Source of the DNA: Myxococcota bacterium
Lineage (GTDB): Bacteria > Myxococcota_A > UBA796 > UBA2385
Length of the DNA stretch: 44,082 nt
Assembly (NCBI GenBank): GCA_023150805.1
Contig: JAKLKF010000033.1
Span: 1 to 44,082, forward strand
Reading direction: 5' to 3'
Shown piece after piece: positions 7,209 to 16,344 of this stretch. The notes beneath the pieces were generated by a model that saw nothing but the letters and a program-made list of their open reading frames with translations, was not told the origin of the DNA and ran no database searches. The translations under genes and the position numbers were made by a program. The first letter of the stretch is position 1; each line of letters starts with the position of its first letter.

Positions 7209-8480
7209 TCAGGCGTCAGGGTCCCAGCCCGCTGCCCGCAGGCGCACGCGCAGGCGCTCATTGTCGGCCTGCTCCTGCTCCAACCGCGCCGCGTTCTCCG
7301 CGGCCTGCTCCTGTGCCTTCGCGGCCTGCTCCTGTGCCTTCGCGGCCTGCTCCTGTGCCTTCGCGGCCTGCTCCTGCGCCTGCGCGGCCTGCTCGTTCGC
7401 CTGCGCGGCCTGCTCCTGTGCCTTCGCGGCCTGCTCCTGCGCCTTCGCGGCCTGCTCCTTCGCCTTCGCGGCCTGCTCCTTCGCCTTCGCGGCCTGCTCC
7501 TGCGCCTGCGCAGTCTGTTCCTTCGCCTGCGCAGTCTGTTCCTTCGCCTGCGCAGTCTGTTCCTTCGCCTGCGCAGTCTGTTCCTTCGCCTGCGCGGCCT
7601 GCTCCTTCGCCTGCGCAGTCTGTTCCTTCGCCTGCGCGGCCTGCTCCTGCGCCTGCGCGGCCTGCTCCTGTGCCTTCGCGGCCTGCTCCTGCGCCTGCGC
7701 GGCCTGTTCCTTGGCCTTCGCCTCTTTCTCCTGGACCTGAGCGAGCTGCTCCTTCGCCTGCGCCAGGTCTTCCATCGCCTCCCTGCGGGAGCGCTCCAGG
7801 GTCGCCTGCAGGTGAAGGTAGTCCTCGCGGGCCTGGTAGCGGAGGCGGTCAGCGGTAGACTGCCGGATGTCGTCGAGCTTGTCCATGGCTCTCCTCAGCG
7901 CGGGGCTGTCGAGCGAGGGGGGCAGGGTCGTCCAGTTGCGAGCCTCCTTGAGAAAATAGACCCACCGCCCCTCCTCGTCCAGCGGCGCGGAGGGCTGGAA
8001 GCGGGGGAGCTGGATCAGGTGGATCTCGACGTGGTCGGTCAGGTGCATGCCCGCCTCGCGGTCCATCAGCCGGAAGCGGTGGTGGACCTTGGGCGACTCC
8101 GGGAAGAGCAGCGCGTCGAGGATCCAGATCGACAGGGTCGGGCGCAGCTCCTGGTAGTCGATGCCCTTGCCGAGCTGGTGGGCGTAGGTGCGCGCCCATG
8201 AGAACAAGGCGCGCTCGGGCAGGGCGGCGTGGTTCTGGAGCTGGACCTCGATCTGGTAGAGGCGACCGTGCTCATCGCGAGCCTTGACGTCGACGACGGT
8301 GAACTTGTCGTTGGCGTCGTCCTGGGGGTTGAAGGGGTTGAGGATCTCGACCTGTGCGATGGGGATGTCGAGGTGCAGGAAGCTGTTGATGAAGTCCAGC
8401 AAGATGTCCGTAGAGCCAGGGTCGCCCAGCACCTTCTTGAAGGCGAAGTCGACCAGGGGGTTGATGCGCATGAGGGACAT
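7209..8480 (-). CDS. Rpn-family PD-(D/E)XK nuclease/transposase-like protein with long heptad coiled coil
   Basis: Protein of 423 residues from ATG 8480. The N-terminal half (about 1-190) is typical of the Rpn/PDDEXK transposase-like family: RINPLVDFAFKKVLG at the start, ILLDFINSFL, then the core with Asp in VVDVKARD and Glu-x-Gln in QIEVQ as likely catalytic residues. Residues about 255-394 are 20 consecutive heptads of the type (K/Q)A(K/Q)EQ(A/T)A, predicted to form a long parallel coiled coil, followed by a short helical tail. Family members in Escherichia coli are DNA nucleases that promote RecA-independent recombination. The long repeat tail is unusual and may set oligomer state. No inverted repeats or target duplications were found. 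No Shine-Dalgarno is evident; a second ATG three codons downstream is possible. Confidence 0.85.
   Translation of the reverse strand: MSLMRINPLVDFAFKKVLGDPGSTDILLDFINSFLHLDIPIAQVEILNPFNPQDDANDKFTVVDVKARDEHGRLYQIEVQLQNHAALPERALFSWARTYAHQLGKGIDYQELRPTLSIWILDALLFPESPKVHHRFRLMDREAGMHLTDHVEIHLIQLPRFQPSAPLDEEGRWVYFLKEARNWTTLPPSLDSPALRRAMDKLDDIRQSTADRLRYQAREDYLHLQATLERSRREAMEDLAQAKEQLAQVQEKEAKAKEQAAQAQEQAAKAQEQAAQAQEQAAQAKEQTAQAKEQAAQAKEQTAQAKEQTAQAKEQTAQAKEQTAQAQEQAAKAKEQAAKAKEQAAKAQEQAAKAQEQAAQANEQAAQAQEQAAKAQEQAAKAQEQAAKAQEQAAENAARLEQEQADNERLRVRLRAAGWDPDA
7299..7718 (-). repeat. 21-bp tandem repeat, 20 units, coding for heptads
   Basis: About 20 near-identical 21-bp units inside the Rpn-family gene. 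They differ mainly at the codons for K/Q and A/T, and four neighbouring units are identical at protein level (QAKEQTA), suggesting recent slippage or unequal crossing-over. They encode a continuous heptad coiled coil. They are adjacent without spacers, so this is not a CRISPR array. Confidence 0.92.
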
Positions 8481-8735
8481 GAACGGTCCGCTGCGCTGTC
8501 GAGGGCACCCGAGCCCACAGGACGCGGCCCCGGCGAGCGCTCCAACGACAGCCGGCCGGCGCGCTCGGGCGGGCCCCACGCACGGGGGATGCCAGCCGCA
8601 AGTGCCAGCCGATCCATGTGAGGGGCGACGGAGGGGTGCCGGCCCACCGGCAGGGTGCCTGATGGCCGGCAGGGGGGAGATCCCCTCGACGGCGAGACTG
8701 GACGACCAGGCTCCGGGTCTCTTTGAGCGCCCGCC

Positions 8736-9251
8736 TCAGGACGGCGGCGGCCGGGGAGCCACCAGGACACCGTCGCGGTCGACGTAGATCCAGTCGCCGG
8801 GGTGGACGGTGGCGCCGGGCAGGTCCAGGACCAGGTCCCGCAGGCCCTCTCCTCGACGGGTGCTCTTTCGGGGGCATGCTCCTACGGCGACCACGCCGAG
8901 CGGCAGGGTGGCCAGCACCGCGGCGTCGCGCACGGCGCCCCAGATGATCAGGCCGGTCCAGCCCTGGGCGACGGCTCGGGCGCCGAGCAGGTCGCCGAGC
9001 AGGGCGCAGCGCAGGCTGCCACCTCCGTCGACGACCAGCACCCGCCCCTGGCCGGGCTCGTCCAGGGCCTCGCGCACGCGGCTGTTGTCCTCGGGGCAGC
9101 GCAGGGTGACGGCCGGTCCGCAGAAGCGCTCGGTGCCGCCAAAGCCGCGCAGGGGAGCGGAGACGACCTGCGCGTCGGGCCAGGCGTCGCTCAGGTCGGC
9201 GGTGGTCCAGTCCGCGGGGGCCACGTTGGCAGGGCTCGGGTCGGAGGTCAT
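8736..9251 (-). CDS. rraA: RraA-like protein (RNase E regulator / HMG aldolase fold)
   Basis: Protein of 171 residues, close to the family's usual 160. It shows the family core: TADLSDAW near the start, FGG…FCGPAVTLRCPEDN, GRVLVVDGGGSLRCALLGD and WTGLIIWGAVRD, then a C-terminal strand pair ending GDWIYVDRDGVLV. E. coli RraA binds RNase E and lowers its activity. Relatives act as 4-hydroxy-4-methyl-2-oxoglutarate/oxaloacetate aldolases using a metal held near the RD motif, present here as AVRD. Either role is possible; RraA is used as the family name. Start ATG 9251 has GGAG seven bases upstream; an in-frame ATG 33 bases earlier lacks one. It is divergent from pta. Confidence 0.88.
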   Translation of the reverse strand: MTSDPSPANVAPADWTTADLSDAWPDAQVVSAPLRGFGGTERFCGPAVTLRCPEDNSRVREALDEPGQGRVLVVDGGGSLRCALLGDLLGARAVAQGWTGLIIWGAVRDAAVLATLPLGVVAVGACPRKSTRRGEGLRDLVLDLPGATVHPGDWIYVDRDGVLVAPRPPPS

Positions 9252-9365
9252 CGGGCGCTCCAGGTGCTGGGCCCACCTTGGCACGATGTGGCCGAACCGT
9301 CGCCGTCCAGTGGCCAGCCTGTCGCGGCCTGCTGCGTGCGCCTCGGCTAAGCGGCCCCCCTGTCC

Positions 9366-9372
9366 AGGAGGT
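9366..9372 (+). promoter_or_regulatory. Ribosome binding site that fixes the GTG start of pta
   Basis: AGGAGGT lies four bases before GTG 9377. The frame is open upstream to 9278, but only from 9377 does it match the family N-terminus (PRTILVAPTGHGVG). Confidence 0.7.
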
Positions 9373-9376
9373 CCCC

Positions 9377-11524
9377 GTGCCCCGCACCATCCTCGTCGCT
9401 CCCACCGGCCACGGCGTCGGCCTGACGACCGTCTGCCTGGGCCTGATCCGCGCCTGCGAACACCTGGGCTTCCGGGTCGGCTTCCAGCGCCCCATCGCCC
9501 AGCCGCTGCCGGGCCCGGGCGGCTCCGCCGACCAGACCACGGCCATCGTGCAGAACGCCACCTCGGTCCGGCCCCCGCCCCCGCTCTCCGCCGAGGAGGC
9601 GGAGCGCTACCTCTCCGATGACCTGATGGACGAGCTGATGGAGCGGGTGGTCGAGCGCCACCAGCAGGCCGCCGAGGGTGCCGACGTGGTCATCGTCGAG
9701 GCCCTGTGGGCGGCCGAGCAGCAGCTCTACGCCAGCGCCGTGAACAAGGCGCTGGCGCGCACGCTGGACGCGGACGTGGTCCTGGTGGCGGCCCAGCGCG
9801 GGCGCGAGCAGGCCCACGTGGTGGAGGAGGTGGAGATCGCGGCCGGCGCCTACGGGGTGCCGGCGGTCAGCGGCGTCATCCTGAACATGGTGGATCCGGG
9901 CCCCGGAGAGGACCTGTCCGCCGCGGCCGTGCCCGCCACCGTCGCGATGGCCGAGCCTCCGGCCCTGTCGCGCGAGCTCCAGGCGGTCAAGCAGGCGCTG
10001 GCCGACCAGGGCCTGAACCTGGTGGGCGCCGTGCCGCTGCGGCGCGGGCTGCTGGCGCCGCGCGTGTGGGACCTGGCCCGCGGGCTGGGCGCCGAGGTGG
10101 TCTTCCCCGGCGCCATGCACGAGCGGCGGGTGCGCGACGTGATCGTCTGCGGCCGCACGGTGCCGGGGGTGCTCGACTCCTTCCAGCCGGGCACCCTGCT
10201 CATCGCGCCGTCGGAGCGCCACGACATCCTGCTGGCGGCCAGCCTGGCCAGCCTGACGGGCATCCACCTGGCCGGCCTGCTGATGACCCACGGCGACCCG
10301 CCGGACGAGCGGGTGATGCGCCTGTGCCGCCGCGCCTTCGCCGCGGGCCTGCCGCTGTTGCGGGTCAAGGAGAACAGCCTGCAGACGGCCAACCGGATCC
10401 TGTCGATGGACCGCAAGGTCCCGGTGGACGATCCCGAGCGGGCCGAGGAGGCGATGAACCACGTCGCCGGCCACCTGGACCCGGCCTGGCTGCGCAAGCT
10501 GGTCGGCACCCCGCGCGAGGCCCGGATCTCGCCGGCGGCCTTCCGCTTCCAGCTCCTGCGCCGCGCCCGGCAGGTGCACGCGCGCATCGTCCTGCCCGAG
10601 GGCGACGAGCCGCGCACGGTGGCGGCCGCGGCGATCTGCACCGAGCGCGGCCTGGCCCGCTGCGTGCTGCTGGCCCACCCCGACCGCGTGCGCCAGGTCG
10701 CCGCCGACCAGGGCATCACGCTGCCCGCGGGGCTGGAGATCCTGGACCCCGACGCCTGCCGCGAGCCCTACGTGACCGCCATGGTCGAGCTGCGCAAGCA
10801 CCGCGGCCTGACCGAGAGCGCGGCGCGGGACCAGCTCCAGGACACCGTGGTCCTGGGCACGATGATGGTCCAGCTCGGCCACGCCGACGGGCTGGTGTCC
10901 GGCGCGGTGCACACCACGGCGAACACCATCCGCCCGGCCCTGCAGCTCATCCGCACCCGCCCGGGCTGCGACCTGGTCAGTTCCTGCTTCTTCATGCTGC
11001 TGCCCGACCAGGTCCTGGTCTTCGCCGACTGCGCGGTGAACCCCGACCCGACCGCCGAGCAGCTCGCCGACATCGCGCTGGCGACGGCGGACACGGCGGC
11101 GGCCTTCGGCGTGGAGCCGCGGGTGGCGATGATCAGCTACGCCACGGGCGCCTCGGCCGAGGGCGCCGAGGTGGAGAAGGTGGTGAAGGCCACGGCCCTG
11201 GCCCGGTCGCGGCGGCCCGACCTGCTCATCGACGGCCCCCTGCAGTACGACGCGGCCATCGTGCCCAGCGTGGGCGCGGCCAAGGCGCCGGGCTCGACGG
11301 TCGCCGGGCGGGCGCGGGTCTTCATCTTCCCCGACCTGAACACGGGGAACACGACCTACAAGGCGGTGCAGCGCTCGGCTGGCGTGGTGTCCATCGGCCC
11401 CGTGCTGCAGGGCCTGGCGCGGCCGGTCAACGACCTCTCCCGCGGCGCCCTGGTCGACGACATCGTCTTCACCATCGCGCTCACGGGCATCCAGGCGGCG
11501 GCCCTGCCGCCGGTGGGCAGGTAG
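9377..11524 (+). CDS. pta: Phosphate acetyltransferase, long three-domain form
   Basis: Protein of 715 residues, matching the long enterobacterial type. The domains in order are a P-loop-like dethiobiotin-synthetase fold (about 1-210, starting TILVAPTGHGVGLTT), a DRTGG regulatory domain (about 215-325) and the PTA_PTB catalytic domain (about 390-710) with RIVLPEGDEPRT, VLGTMMVQLG, GLVSGAVHTTANTIRPALQ, ISYATGASAEG, DGPLQYDAA and VFIFPDLNTGNTTYKA. The enzyme interconverts acetyl-CoA plus phosphate with acetyl phosphate plus CoA in the cytoplasm. Its usual partner, acetate kinase, is not in the window. The start is GTG, chosen by the strong Shine-Dalgarno. It converges on the gene at 11547 with a 22-bp gap. 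Confidence 0.97.
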   Translation: MPRTILVAPTGHGVGLTTVCLGLIRACEHLGFRVGFQRPIAQPLPGPGGSADQTTAIVQNATSVRPPPPLSAEEAERYLSDDLMDELMERVVERHQQAAEGADVVIVEALWAAEQQLYASAVNKALARTLDADVVLVAAQRGREQAHVVEEVEIAAGAYGVPAVSGVILNMVDPGPGEDLSAAAVPATVAMAEPPALSRELQAVKQALADQGLNLVGAVPLRRGLLAPRVWDLARGLGAEVVFPGAMHERRVRDVIVCGRTVPGVLDSFQPGTLLIAPSERHDILLAASLASLTGIHLAGLLMTHGDPPDERVMRLCRRAFAAGLPLLRVKENSLQTANRILSMDRKVPVDDPERAEEAMNHVAGHLDPAWLRKLVGTPREARISPAAFRFQLLRRARQVHARIVLPEGDEPRTVAAAAICTERGLARCVLLAHPDRVRQVAADQGITLPAGLEILDPDACREPYVTAMVELRKHRGLTESAARDQLQDTVVLGTMMVQLGHADGLVSGAVHTTANTIRPALQLIRTRPGCDLVSSCFFMLLPDQVLVFADCAVNPDPTAEQLADIALATADTAAAFGVEPRVAMISYATGASAEGAEVEKVVKATALARSRRPDLLIDGPLQYDAAIVPSVGAAKAPGSTVAGRARVFIFPDLNTGNTTYKAVQRSAGVVSIGPVLQGLARPVNDLSRGALVDDIVFTIALTGIQAAALPPVGR

Positions 11525-11529
11525 GGCGC

Positions 11530-11543
11530 CGGCCGCGCGGCCG
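11530..11543. terminator. GC palindrome between convergent genes, possible terminator stem
   Basis: CGGCCGCGCGGCCG is a perfect palindrome in the 22-bp gap between the stop codons of pta and the minus-strand gene. There is no T-run on either side, so intrinsic termination is only a weak possibility. Confidence 0.25.
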
Positions 11544-11546
11544 TGC

Positions 11547-12437
11547 TCAGGCCTTGCGCTCGCGGCGCAGGGCGACGGCCAGGGTGCCGACCCACATCAG
11601 CGACCAGGCGGCCAGGCCCCGGGCCGAGGCGCAGCCCCGGGGCGAGCTGTCCACCGCGGAGGCGTCGGCGGCCTGCTCGTCGTCGGCGGGCAGCAGCGGC
11701 TCGGCCGCGCAGCCCAGGTCCGACATCACGGTCTGGTAGCCGTCGGCGTCCTCCTGGATGGCGGCGAAGCAGCCGCCCCAGTCGAGCACCCGGTCGAAGG
11801 ACAGCGTCAGGTCCAGGGCCGCGCCGTCCTCGGGCACGCGGTAGGCCTGCACGTAGTGCCAGGTGTCGCCCTCGCTCTTCATCCGGTACAGGTGCAGCAC
11901 GCTGCGGCCGCTGGGGTCGGCCTCGGACGGCGTCAGCGTCAGCTCGAAGGTGCGCATCTCGCCGTAGTCACAGCTCGTGGCGCCCAGCCCCTCCTCGTCG
12001 GTCGCGGACCGGACGGTGACGCCGGGCTCGCCCTGCACGGGGGTGGCCGGCTCCTCGCCCACCGTGACGCTGATCTCCTTCTGCGCGGCGCCGGTGCCCA
12101 GGTCGGAGACCTGCAGGACGTAGCGCTCGCCGGGGGTCAGGGCCTCGGCCGGCTGCAGGGTGTAGAGGTAGCGGGTCTCGTAGGCGGTCTCGCCCGGGTG
12201 CTCGGCGATCTCCACGGTGGCGGGGATCTGCTCGTCGCGGTGGGTGAGGGTGACGGCGAAGCTGGAGGCCGGCGAGGTGCCGCCGCCGACCAGCACGCGG
12301 AAGACGGCGTCGGCGGTGGCCGGGTACTCGGCGGTCGCGGGCTGGGTCCAGATGACGGTGCTGTCCCCACCACAGTCTTCGGCGCGAGCGGGAGAGGTCA
12401 GGACCAGGGCGACCAGCGCGGCGAGGGAGGGCGACAT
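11547..12437 (-). CDS. Exported protein with MYXO-CTERM-like anchor
   Basis: Protein of 296 residues. A short Sec signal (SLAALVALVLTSPARA) is cleaved before EDCGGD. The body (about 25-240) consists of beta-rich stretches resembling Ig/fibronectin-type modules (FRVLVGGG…FAVTLTHRD, …YVLQVSDLG). The C-terminus has the tripartite tail Cys (RGCASARG), a hydrophobic span (AAWSLMWVGTLAVAL) and RRERK, as in MYXO-CTERM sorting signals of Myxococcota, where the Cys becomes the surface anchor. The predicted location is the cell surface or outer membrane; its function is unknown. Start ATG 12437 has GGAG a few bases upstream. Confidence 0.8.
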   Translation of the reverse strand: MSPSLAALVALVLTSPARAEDCGGDSTVIWTQPATAEYPATADAVFRVLVGGGTSPASSFAVTLTHRDEQIPATVEIAEHPGETAYETRYLYTLQPAEALTPGERYVLQVSDLGTGAAQKEISVTVGEEPATPVQGEPGVTVRSATDEEGLGATSCDYGEMRTFELTLTPSEADPSGRSVLHLYRMKSEGDTWHYVQAYRVPEDGAALDLTLSFDRVLDWGGCFAAIQEDADGYQTVMSDLGCAAEPLLPADDEQAADASAVDSSPRGCASARGLAAWSLMWVGTLAVALRRERKA

Positions 12438-12536
12438 GGGTGCTCCGAGGGTGCGAGGCCACTATGGCCAGGGTTCGTGACGGACGGGTGTCGCGATGGG
12501 TGAGAGGCTGTCTCGGGTTGTCAGCGGGGCCGCGGG

Positions 12537-12540
12537 ATAG
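12537..12540 (+). promoter_or_regulatory. ATAG box nine bases before ATG, candidate -10 of a leaderless transcript
   Basis: GGGATAG is followed by nine bases and the ATG at 12550, with no Shine-Dalgarno between. It is one of five such (A/T)TAG-N9/10-start arrangements in this window. Confidence 0.35.
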
Positions 12541-12549
12541 CCGGGGCCG

Positions 12550-13779
12550 ATGCTTCACACCGACGACGTGGACGGGATCGCCCCGACCGATCACGGGCCC
12601 TGGTGGCAGAGCCCCTCCCTGCGCGCCGGGGCGGGGGGGCTGACGCTGGACGGCGTGGACCTGGTGGCCCTGGCCCGCGCGCAGGGCACGCCGTTGTTCG
12701 CCTCCAGCGCGCCCACCATCCGGCGGCAGCTCGGCCTGCTCGACGCCGCGCTTCGGGCCGCCGGCGTGGAGCCACGCATCCAGTACGCGATGAAGGCCAA
12801 CCGCAGCCCGGGCGTGCTCGCGACGGTGCGGGGGGTGCCCGGGGTGGGGGTGGACACCTGCTCGCCGGCCGAGGTGGAGCTGGCGCTGCACAGCGGCTTC
12901 TCGCCCGAGCGGGTCAGCTTCAACGCCGGGATGCTCTCCGACGGCGATCTGGACCGGGTCGCGGCCGCGGGCGTGCCCTGCATCCTGGACAGCTTCTCCT
13001 CGCTGCGCCGCTACGGGGCGCGGGTGCCGGCGGGCACCCCGGTGGGCCTGCGCTTCGACCCGCAGGTGCAGGTCGGCTACCGGGCGCGCCAGCACCTGGC
13101 CTACGGGGGCGCCAAGTTCGGCTTCGAGCCCCAGGCGCTGCCCGACGCGCTGGCCGCGGCGCGGGCGACGGGGCTGGAGGTGCAGGGCCTGCACGTGCAC
13201 CTGGGCTGGGGCCTGGGGCAGGACGCGGCGCCCGCGGTGGACGAGGCCTACGCGCGGCTGGCCGGGCTGGCGCGGCAGGTGCCCGGGCTGCGCTGGGTCA
13301 ACGTCGGCGGCGGCCTGGGCGCGCGCTTCTGCGAGCGGGATCGGCCGCTGTCGCTGGAGCGCTGGTCGCAGGCCGTCCGCACGCACCTGGCCCCCCTGGG
13401 CCTGCCGGTGGCCTGCGAGCCGGGCACGGTGGTCGCCGCCCCGGCGGGGGTGCTGCTGGTGACGGTGAACACGGTGGAGCGGCGGCGCGGCCTGACCTGG
13501 GTGGGGGTCGACGCCGGCCACCCGCTGAACCCCTGCCCGGCGCTGTACGGCATCCCGATCACCGTGGTCGCGGCGGAGCGGCCGCTGGCGCCGACCGAGG
13601 GCGACTTCGCGGTGGTCGGCCACGTCAACGAGGCGGGTGATGTGTGGGACGCCCGGGCGGCGCTGCCCCTGCCCCGCGAGGGCGAGGTGCTGGCCCTGCT
13701 GCCGGCGGGGGCCTACACGACCAGCATGGCCAGCCGGCACTGCTTGCGGGGGGACTTCCGCGAGGTGCTGGTGGGCTAG
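12550..13779 (+). CDS. Diaminopimelate-decarboxylase-like PLP enzyme with altered substrate motifs
   Basis: Protein of 409 residues of the fold-type III (alanine racemase-like barrel) decarboxylase family. The PLP lysine is K82 in YAMKAN. HVHLGWG (215-221) and the phosphate-binding glycines NVGGGLG (251-257) are present. Two hallmark sites differ from true LysA. The EPGR motif reads EPGT (T293), and the active-site CESxD, which supplies a Cys across the dimer, reads N360-E-A-G-D364. The fold and cofactor are secure. The decarboxylated substrate (diaminopimelate, ornithine, arginine or other) is not; loss of the Arg and Cys argues against standard diaminopimelate use. No neighbour belongs to lysine or polyamine synthesis. 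There is no Shine-Dalgarno; the ATAG box nine bases upstream suggests a leaderless start. Confidence 0.82.
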   Translation: MLHTDDVDGIAPTDHGPWWQSPSLRAGAGGLTLDGVDLVALARAQGTPLFASSAPTIRRQLGLLDAALRAAGVEPRIQYAMKANRSPGVLATVRGVPGVGVDTCSPAEVELALHSGFSPERVSFNAGMLSDGDLDRVAAAGVPCILDSFSSLRRYGARVPAGTPVGLRFDPQVQVGYRARQHLAYGGAKFGFEPQALPDALAAARATGLEVQGLHVHLGWGLGQDAAPAVDEAYARLAGLARQVPGLRWVNVGGGLGARFCERDRPLSLERWSQAVRTHLAPLGLPVACEPGTVVAAPAGVLLVTVNTVERRRGLTWVGVDAGHPLNPCPALYGIPITVVAAERPLAPTEGDFAVVGHVNEAGDVWDARAALPLPREGEVLALLPAGAYTTSMASRHCLRGDFREVLVG

Positions 13780-13790
13780 CCTGCGCCGCC

Positions 13791-16334
13791 TCAGTCGCCC
13801 TCGATGTAGCCCAGCACCCGCAGCGACTCGAGCTGGGCGGCGGTCGCGTCCTCGGTGGGCTGCTGGGCGGCCAGGGCGCCGGCCTCGGTGAGCAGGGGCA
13901 GGATGACGGTGCCGGGGGCCGCGGTCAGGCGCCCGCCCCCGGGAAGGGGGTGCGGGCCGGGGGTGAGGGCGACGGCGCCGCCGTCCTGCGCCAGCGTCAG
14001 GGGCGCGGTCGGCCCGATCAGGGCGAGGGTCCCCGTGCCGCGCGGGCCGGGCCGCACCTGCACCTGCAAGCCGTCCGCGGAGAGCTGCACCGTCGCGACC
14101 TGGTCGGCGGTCACGGCGGGCGCCTCGCCCCACTCCAGGTTGGCGCGGCGGGGCAGGGCGGCCTCGGGGTCGACGACGAAGGCGTGGCGGGCGGGCGAGG
14201 GCAGGGTCAGGGTGAAGGGCGCGCGCGCGCCGTCCAGGTGCAGCCGCCAGCCCGGCCCGACCGGCCAGCCGGTGGCCTGGGAGAGCGCCCGGGCCCAGGG
14301 GGTGGGGTCGAAGCCCGGGGCCTGGGCGAGGTCCCGCCGCTCGCCGGGGTCGGCCACCAGGTCGTAGAGCTGCTGCTCGCCCGTGGCGGTGACCAGCACG
14401 TACTTGTGCAGGGCGCCCCGCGCGTCGGGGGCCACCACGGCCCAGCGCTCCGTGTCGAACATCAGGTAGCCCAGGTGCAGGGGGCGGGCGTCCAGCGCCT
14501 GGGCGACCGCCGCGCCGCGGGCCTGCTCGCCGGGGTCGACCAGCGGCCACAGGCTCTGGCCGTCCACCTGGGGCTGCTCGGCCGCGGGCACCCCGGCGGC
14601 CTCGTACAGGGTGGGGGCCAGGTCGGCCAGCGAGGCGGGCTGGGGCAGGCGCAGGCCGCCCTGCCGCCCGCCGGGGGGGCGCACCCACAGCAGGGAGCGG
14701 GTCAGCTCGTCGTACAGGCTGTGGTTGTGCTCGAAGGCGCCGTGGTCCCACAGCTCCTCGCCGTGGTCGGTGTGCACCACCAGCAGGGTGCGGCCGGGCA
14801 GGGCGTCCAGCGCCGCCAGCAGGCGTCCCACCTGCGCGTCGGTGAAGGCCACCTCGCCGGCGTAGCGGCCGGCGATGAAGCGGCGCTCGGCCTCGCTGAG
14901 CCCGCCCTGCTCCTGCCACTCCTGGACCATCCAGCGGTTGAAGCGGTCGGGCACGTCGCCCCGGTCGGCCAGGTCGACGTAGCGGTCGGTGTAGGGGGCC
15001 GGCGCCAGGTAGAAGGTGTGCGGGTCCATCAGGTGCAGGAAGAGCAGGGCGTCCTGGTCGCGGTTGTTCTCCAGCCAGGCGATGGCGCGGTCGACCTGGG
15101 TGTCGGCGGTGGCGCCGTCGTCGTAGCTCCACAGGTCGTAGCCGTCGGAGAAGCCCAGGCGCGGGGCGAGGTGCACGTTGGCGACGATGCCGGCGGTGGC
15201 GAAGCCGTGGTCGCCCAGCACGCGGCCCATGCTGGGGGTGGCCAGCGCCTGCAGCGGCCAGCGGCCGGTGGTCGAGGTGCGGAAGCTGGGCCGGGTGCGC
15301 GGGGCGGGCGCCCAGGCCCGCTCGAAGACCACGGCCTGCGCGGCGACCGCGTCCAGGTGCGGCGTCAGGCCCCGGGTCTCGCCGTGGGCGCCGGTGTGGT
15401 CGGCGCGCAGCGTGTCGATGCCGAGCACCACGATGCGGGCCGGGTCGGGCGAGGGGGGAGGCGTGGCCAGCAGGCGCGGAGCGCCCACGCACAGGTAGTC
15501 GCGCACCGGGTCGCCCAGCGGGTCGGAGGAGAGCAGCAGCGTCACCTCCTGGCCGGCCCAGGCGCCCAGGTCGAAGCGCGCGGGGGCCCAGGCCTCGCCG
15601 GCGTGGACCTCGACCCGGCCCAGGGGCTGCCCCTCGACGGCGACCTCCAGCGCGGCGGTGGCGGTGGCCTCGCCCTCGCCGGGGGTGGCCAGGGCCAGGT
15701 CCATCACCAGGCTGCCGCCCTCGGCGGGTACCGGCAGGCGCAGCTCGGCCCGCGAAGGTGCCGGCAGGTACAGGCAGGGCCGGGTGACGCGGCCGACCGA
15801 CAGGCTGCGGCGGGCGAAGGACAGCGGGTCCTGCCCCGACAGGTCCAGGTTCCAGGCCGCCTCGCGCGCGGCGGCGCCGGCGGACTCCAGCACCGGGGGC
15901 TCCGGCCAGCGGCCGGGGTCCAGGCGGCTGGCCAGGTAGATCCGGCCCTCCCACAGCATCCAGCGCTGGGCCAGCGACGGGTCCTCGCTGATGCGCGTGT
16001 CGTAGCGCAGGGCCCGCCCGCCCGCGGACAGGGACAGGTGCTCGGGCATGGCCGGGTGGCGGCCGGGCAGGTCGACCGGCGAGGCCCGCTCCCAGACCTT
16101 GCCCGCCGACCAGGGCGCCGGGGTCCAGCCGCGGTCGAGCCGGTGGAGGGCCGGCGCGGCGGCGTCGGCCGGCAGGTTGGTCGCGCTGAGCTGCAGGCCC
16201 TCGGCCCGCACGCGGTCCAGCAGGCGCAGCATCCTCTGGCCACGCCCGGGCGAGAGATCGACGTCGGCCGGCGGCGGCGCGGGCGCGGGTGGCCGCTGGC
16301 AGGCGAGCAGGGACGAGAGCAGGGCCGACAGCAT
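13791..16334 (-). CDS. Sulfatase-fold lipoprotein with Thr at the formylglycine position
   Basis: Protein of 847 residues. A short hydrophobic N-terminus ends in a lipobox LLAC (Cys12), though it lacks the usual early Arg/Lys. Residues about 30-295 are a beta-rich domain. About 300-610 is an alkaline-phosphatase/sulfatase superfamily domain with LGIDTLRAD (Asp307) for metal binding, [14 protein letters not shown] at the nucleophile site and [12 protein letters not shown] (Asp523, His524) for the second metal cluster. A C-terminal beta domain runs to residue 847. The site that is Cys/Ser-x-Pro-Ser-Arg in sulfatases is Thr347-Arg-Pro-Ser-Phe, so formylglycine maturation is impossible. Phosphoester or phosphonate hydrolysis or group transfer is more likely. 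It follows the small acidic gene by 39 bases. A TTAG box lies ten bases before the ATG. Confidence 0.82.
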   Translation of the reverse strand: MLSALLSSLLACQRPPAPAPPPADVDLSPGRGQRMLRLLDRVRAEGLQLSATNLPADAAAPALHRLDRGWTPAPWSAGKVWERASPVDLPGRHPAMPEHLSLSAGGRALRYDTRISEDPSLAQRWMLWEGRIYLASRLDPGRWPEPPVLESAGAAAREAAWNLDLSGQDPLSFARRSLSVGRVTRPCLYLPAPSRAELRLPVPAEGGSLVMDLALATPGEGEATATAALEVAVEGQPLGRVEVHAGEAWAPARFDLGAWAGQEVTLLLSSDPLGDPVRDYLCVGAPRLLATPPPSPDPARIVVLGIDTLRADHTGAHGETRGLTPHLDAVAAQAVVFERAWAPAPRTRPSFRTSTTGRWPLQALATPSMGRVLGDHGFATAGIVANVHLAPRLGFSDGYDLWSYDDGATADTQVDRAIAWLENNRDQDALLFLHLMDPHTFYLAPAPYTDRYVDLADRGDVPDRFNRWMVQEWQEQGGLSEAERRFIAGRYAGEVAFTDAQVGRLLAALDALPGRTLLVVHTDHGEELWDHGAFEHNHSLYDELTRSLLWVRPPGGRQGGLRLPQPASLADLAPTLYEAAGVPAAEQPQVDGQSLWPLVDPGEQARGAAVAQALDARPLHLGYLMFDTERWAVVAPDARGALHKYVLVTATGEQQLYDLVADPGERRDLAQAPGFDPTPWARALSQATGWPVGPGWRLHLDGARAPFTLTLPSPARHAFVVDPEAALPRRANLEWGEAPAVTADQVATVQLSADGLQVQVRPGPRGTGTLALIGPTAPLTLAQDGGAVALTPGPHPLPGGGRLTAAPGTVILPLLTEAGALAAQQPTEDATAAQLESLRVLGYIEGD

Positions 16335-16344
16335 CGCGGCCGAG

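Noticed and set aside
7299..7718. Possible CRISPR array
   Set aside because: Units are 21 bp, contiguous, without spacers, in frame within a gene and encode heptads.
7209..8480. Insertion sequence around the transposase-like gene
   Set aside because: No terminal inverted repeats or target duplications were found; Rpn proteins are often not part of IS elements.
11968..15954. A minus-strand open frame of over 1300 codons running through the decarboxylase-like gene and part of the sulfatase-fold gene
   Set aside because: It is Arg/Pro/Gly-rich antisense translation caused by high GC third positions; the overlapped genes have clear family motifs in other frames.
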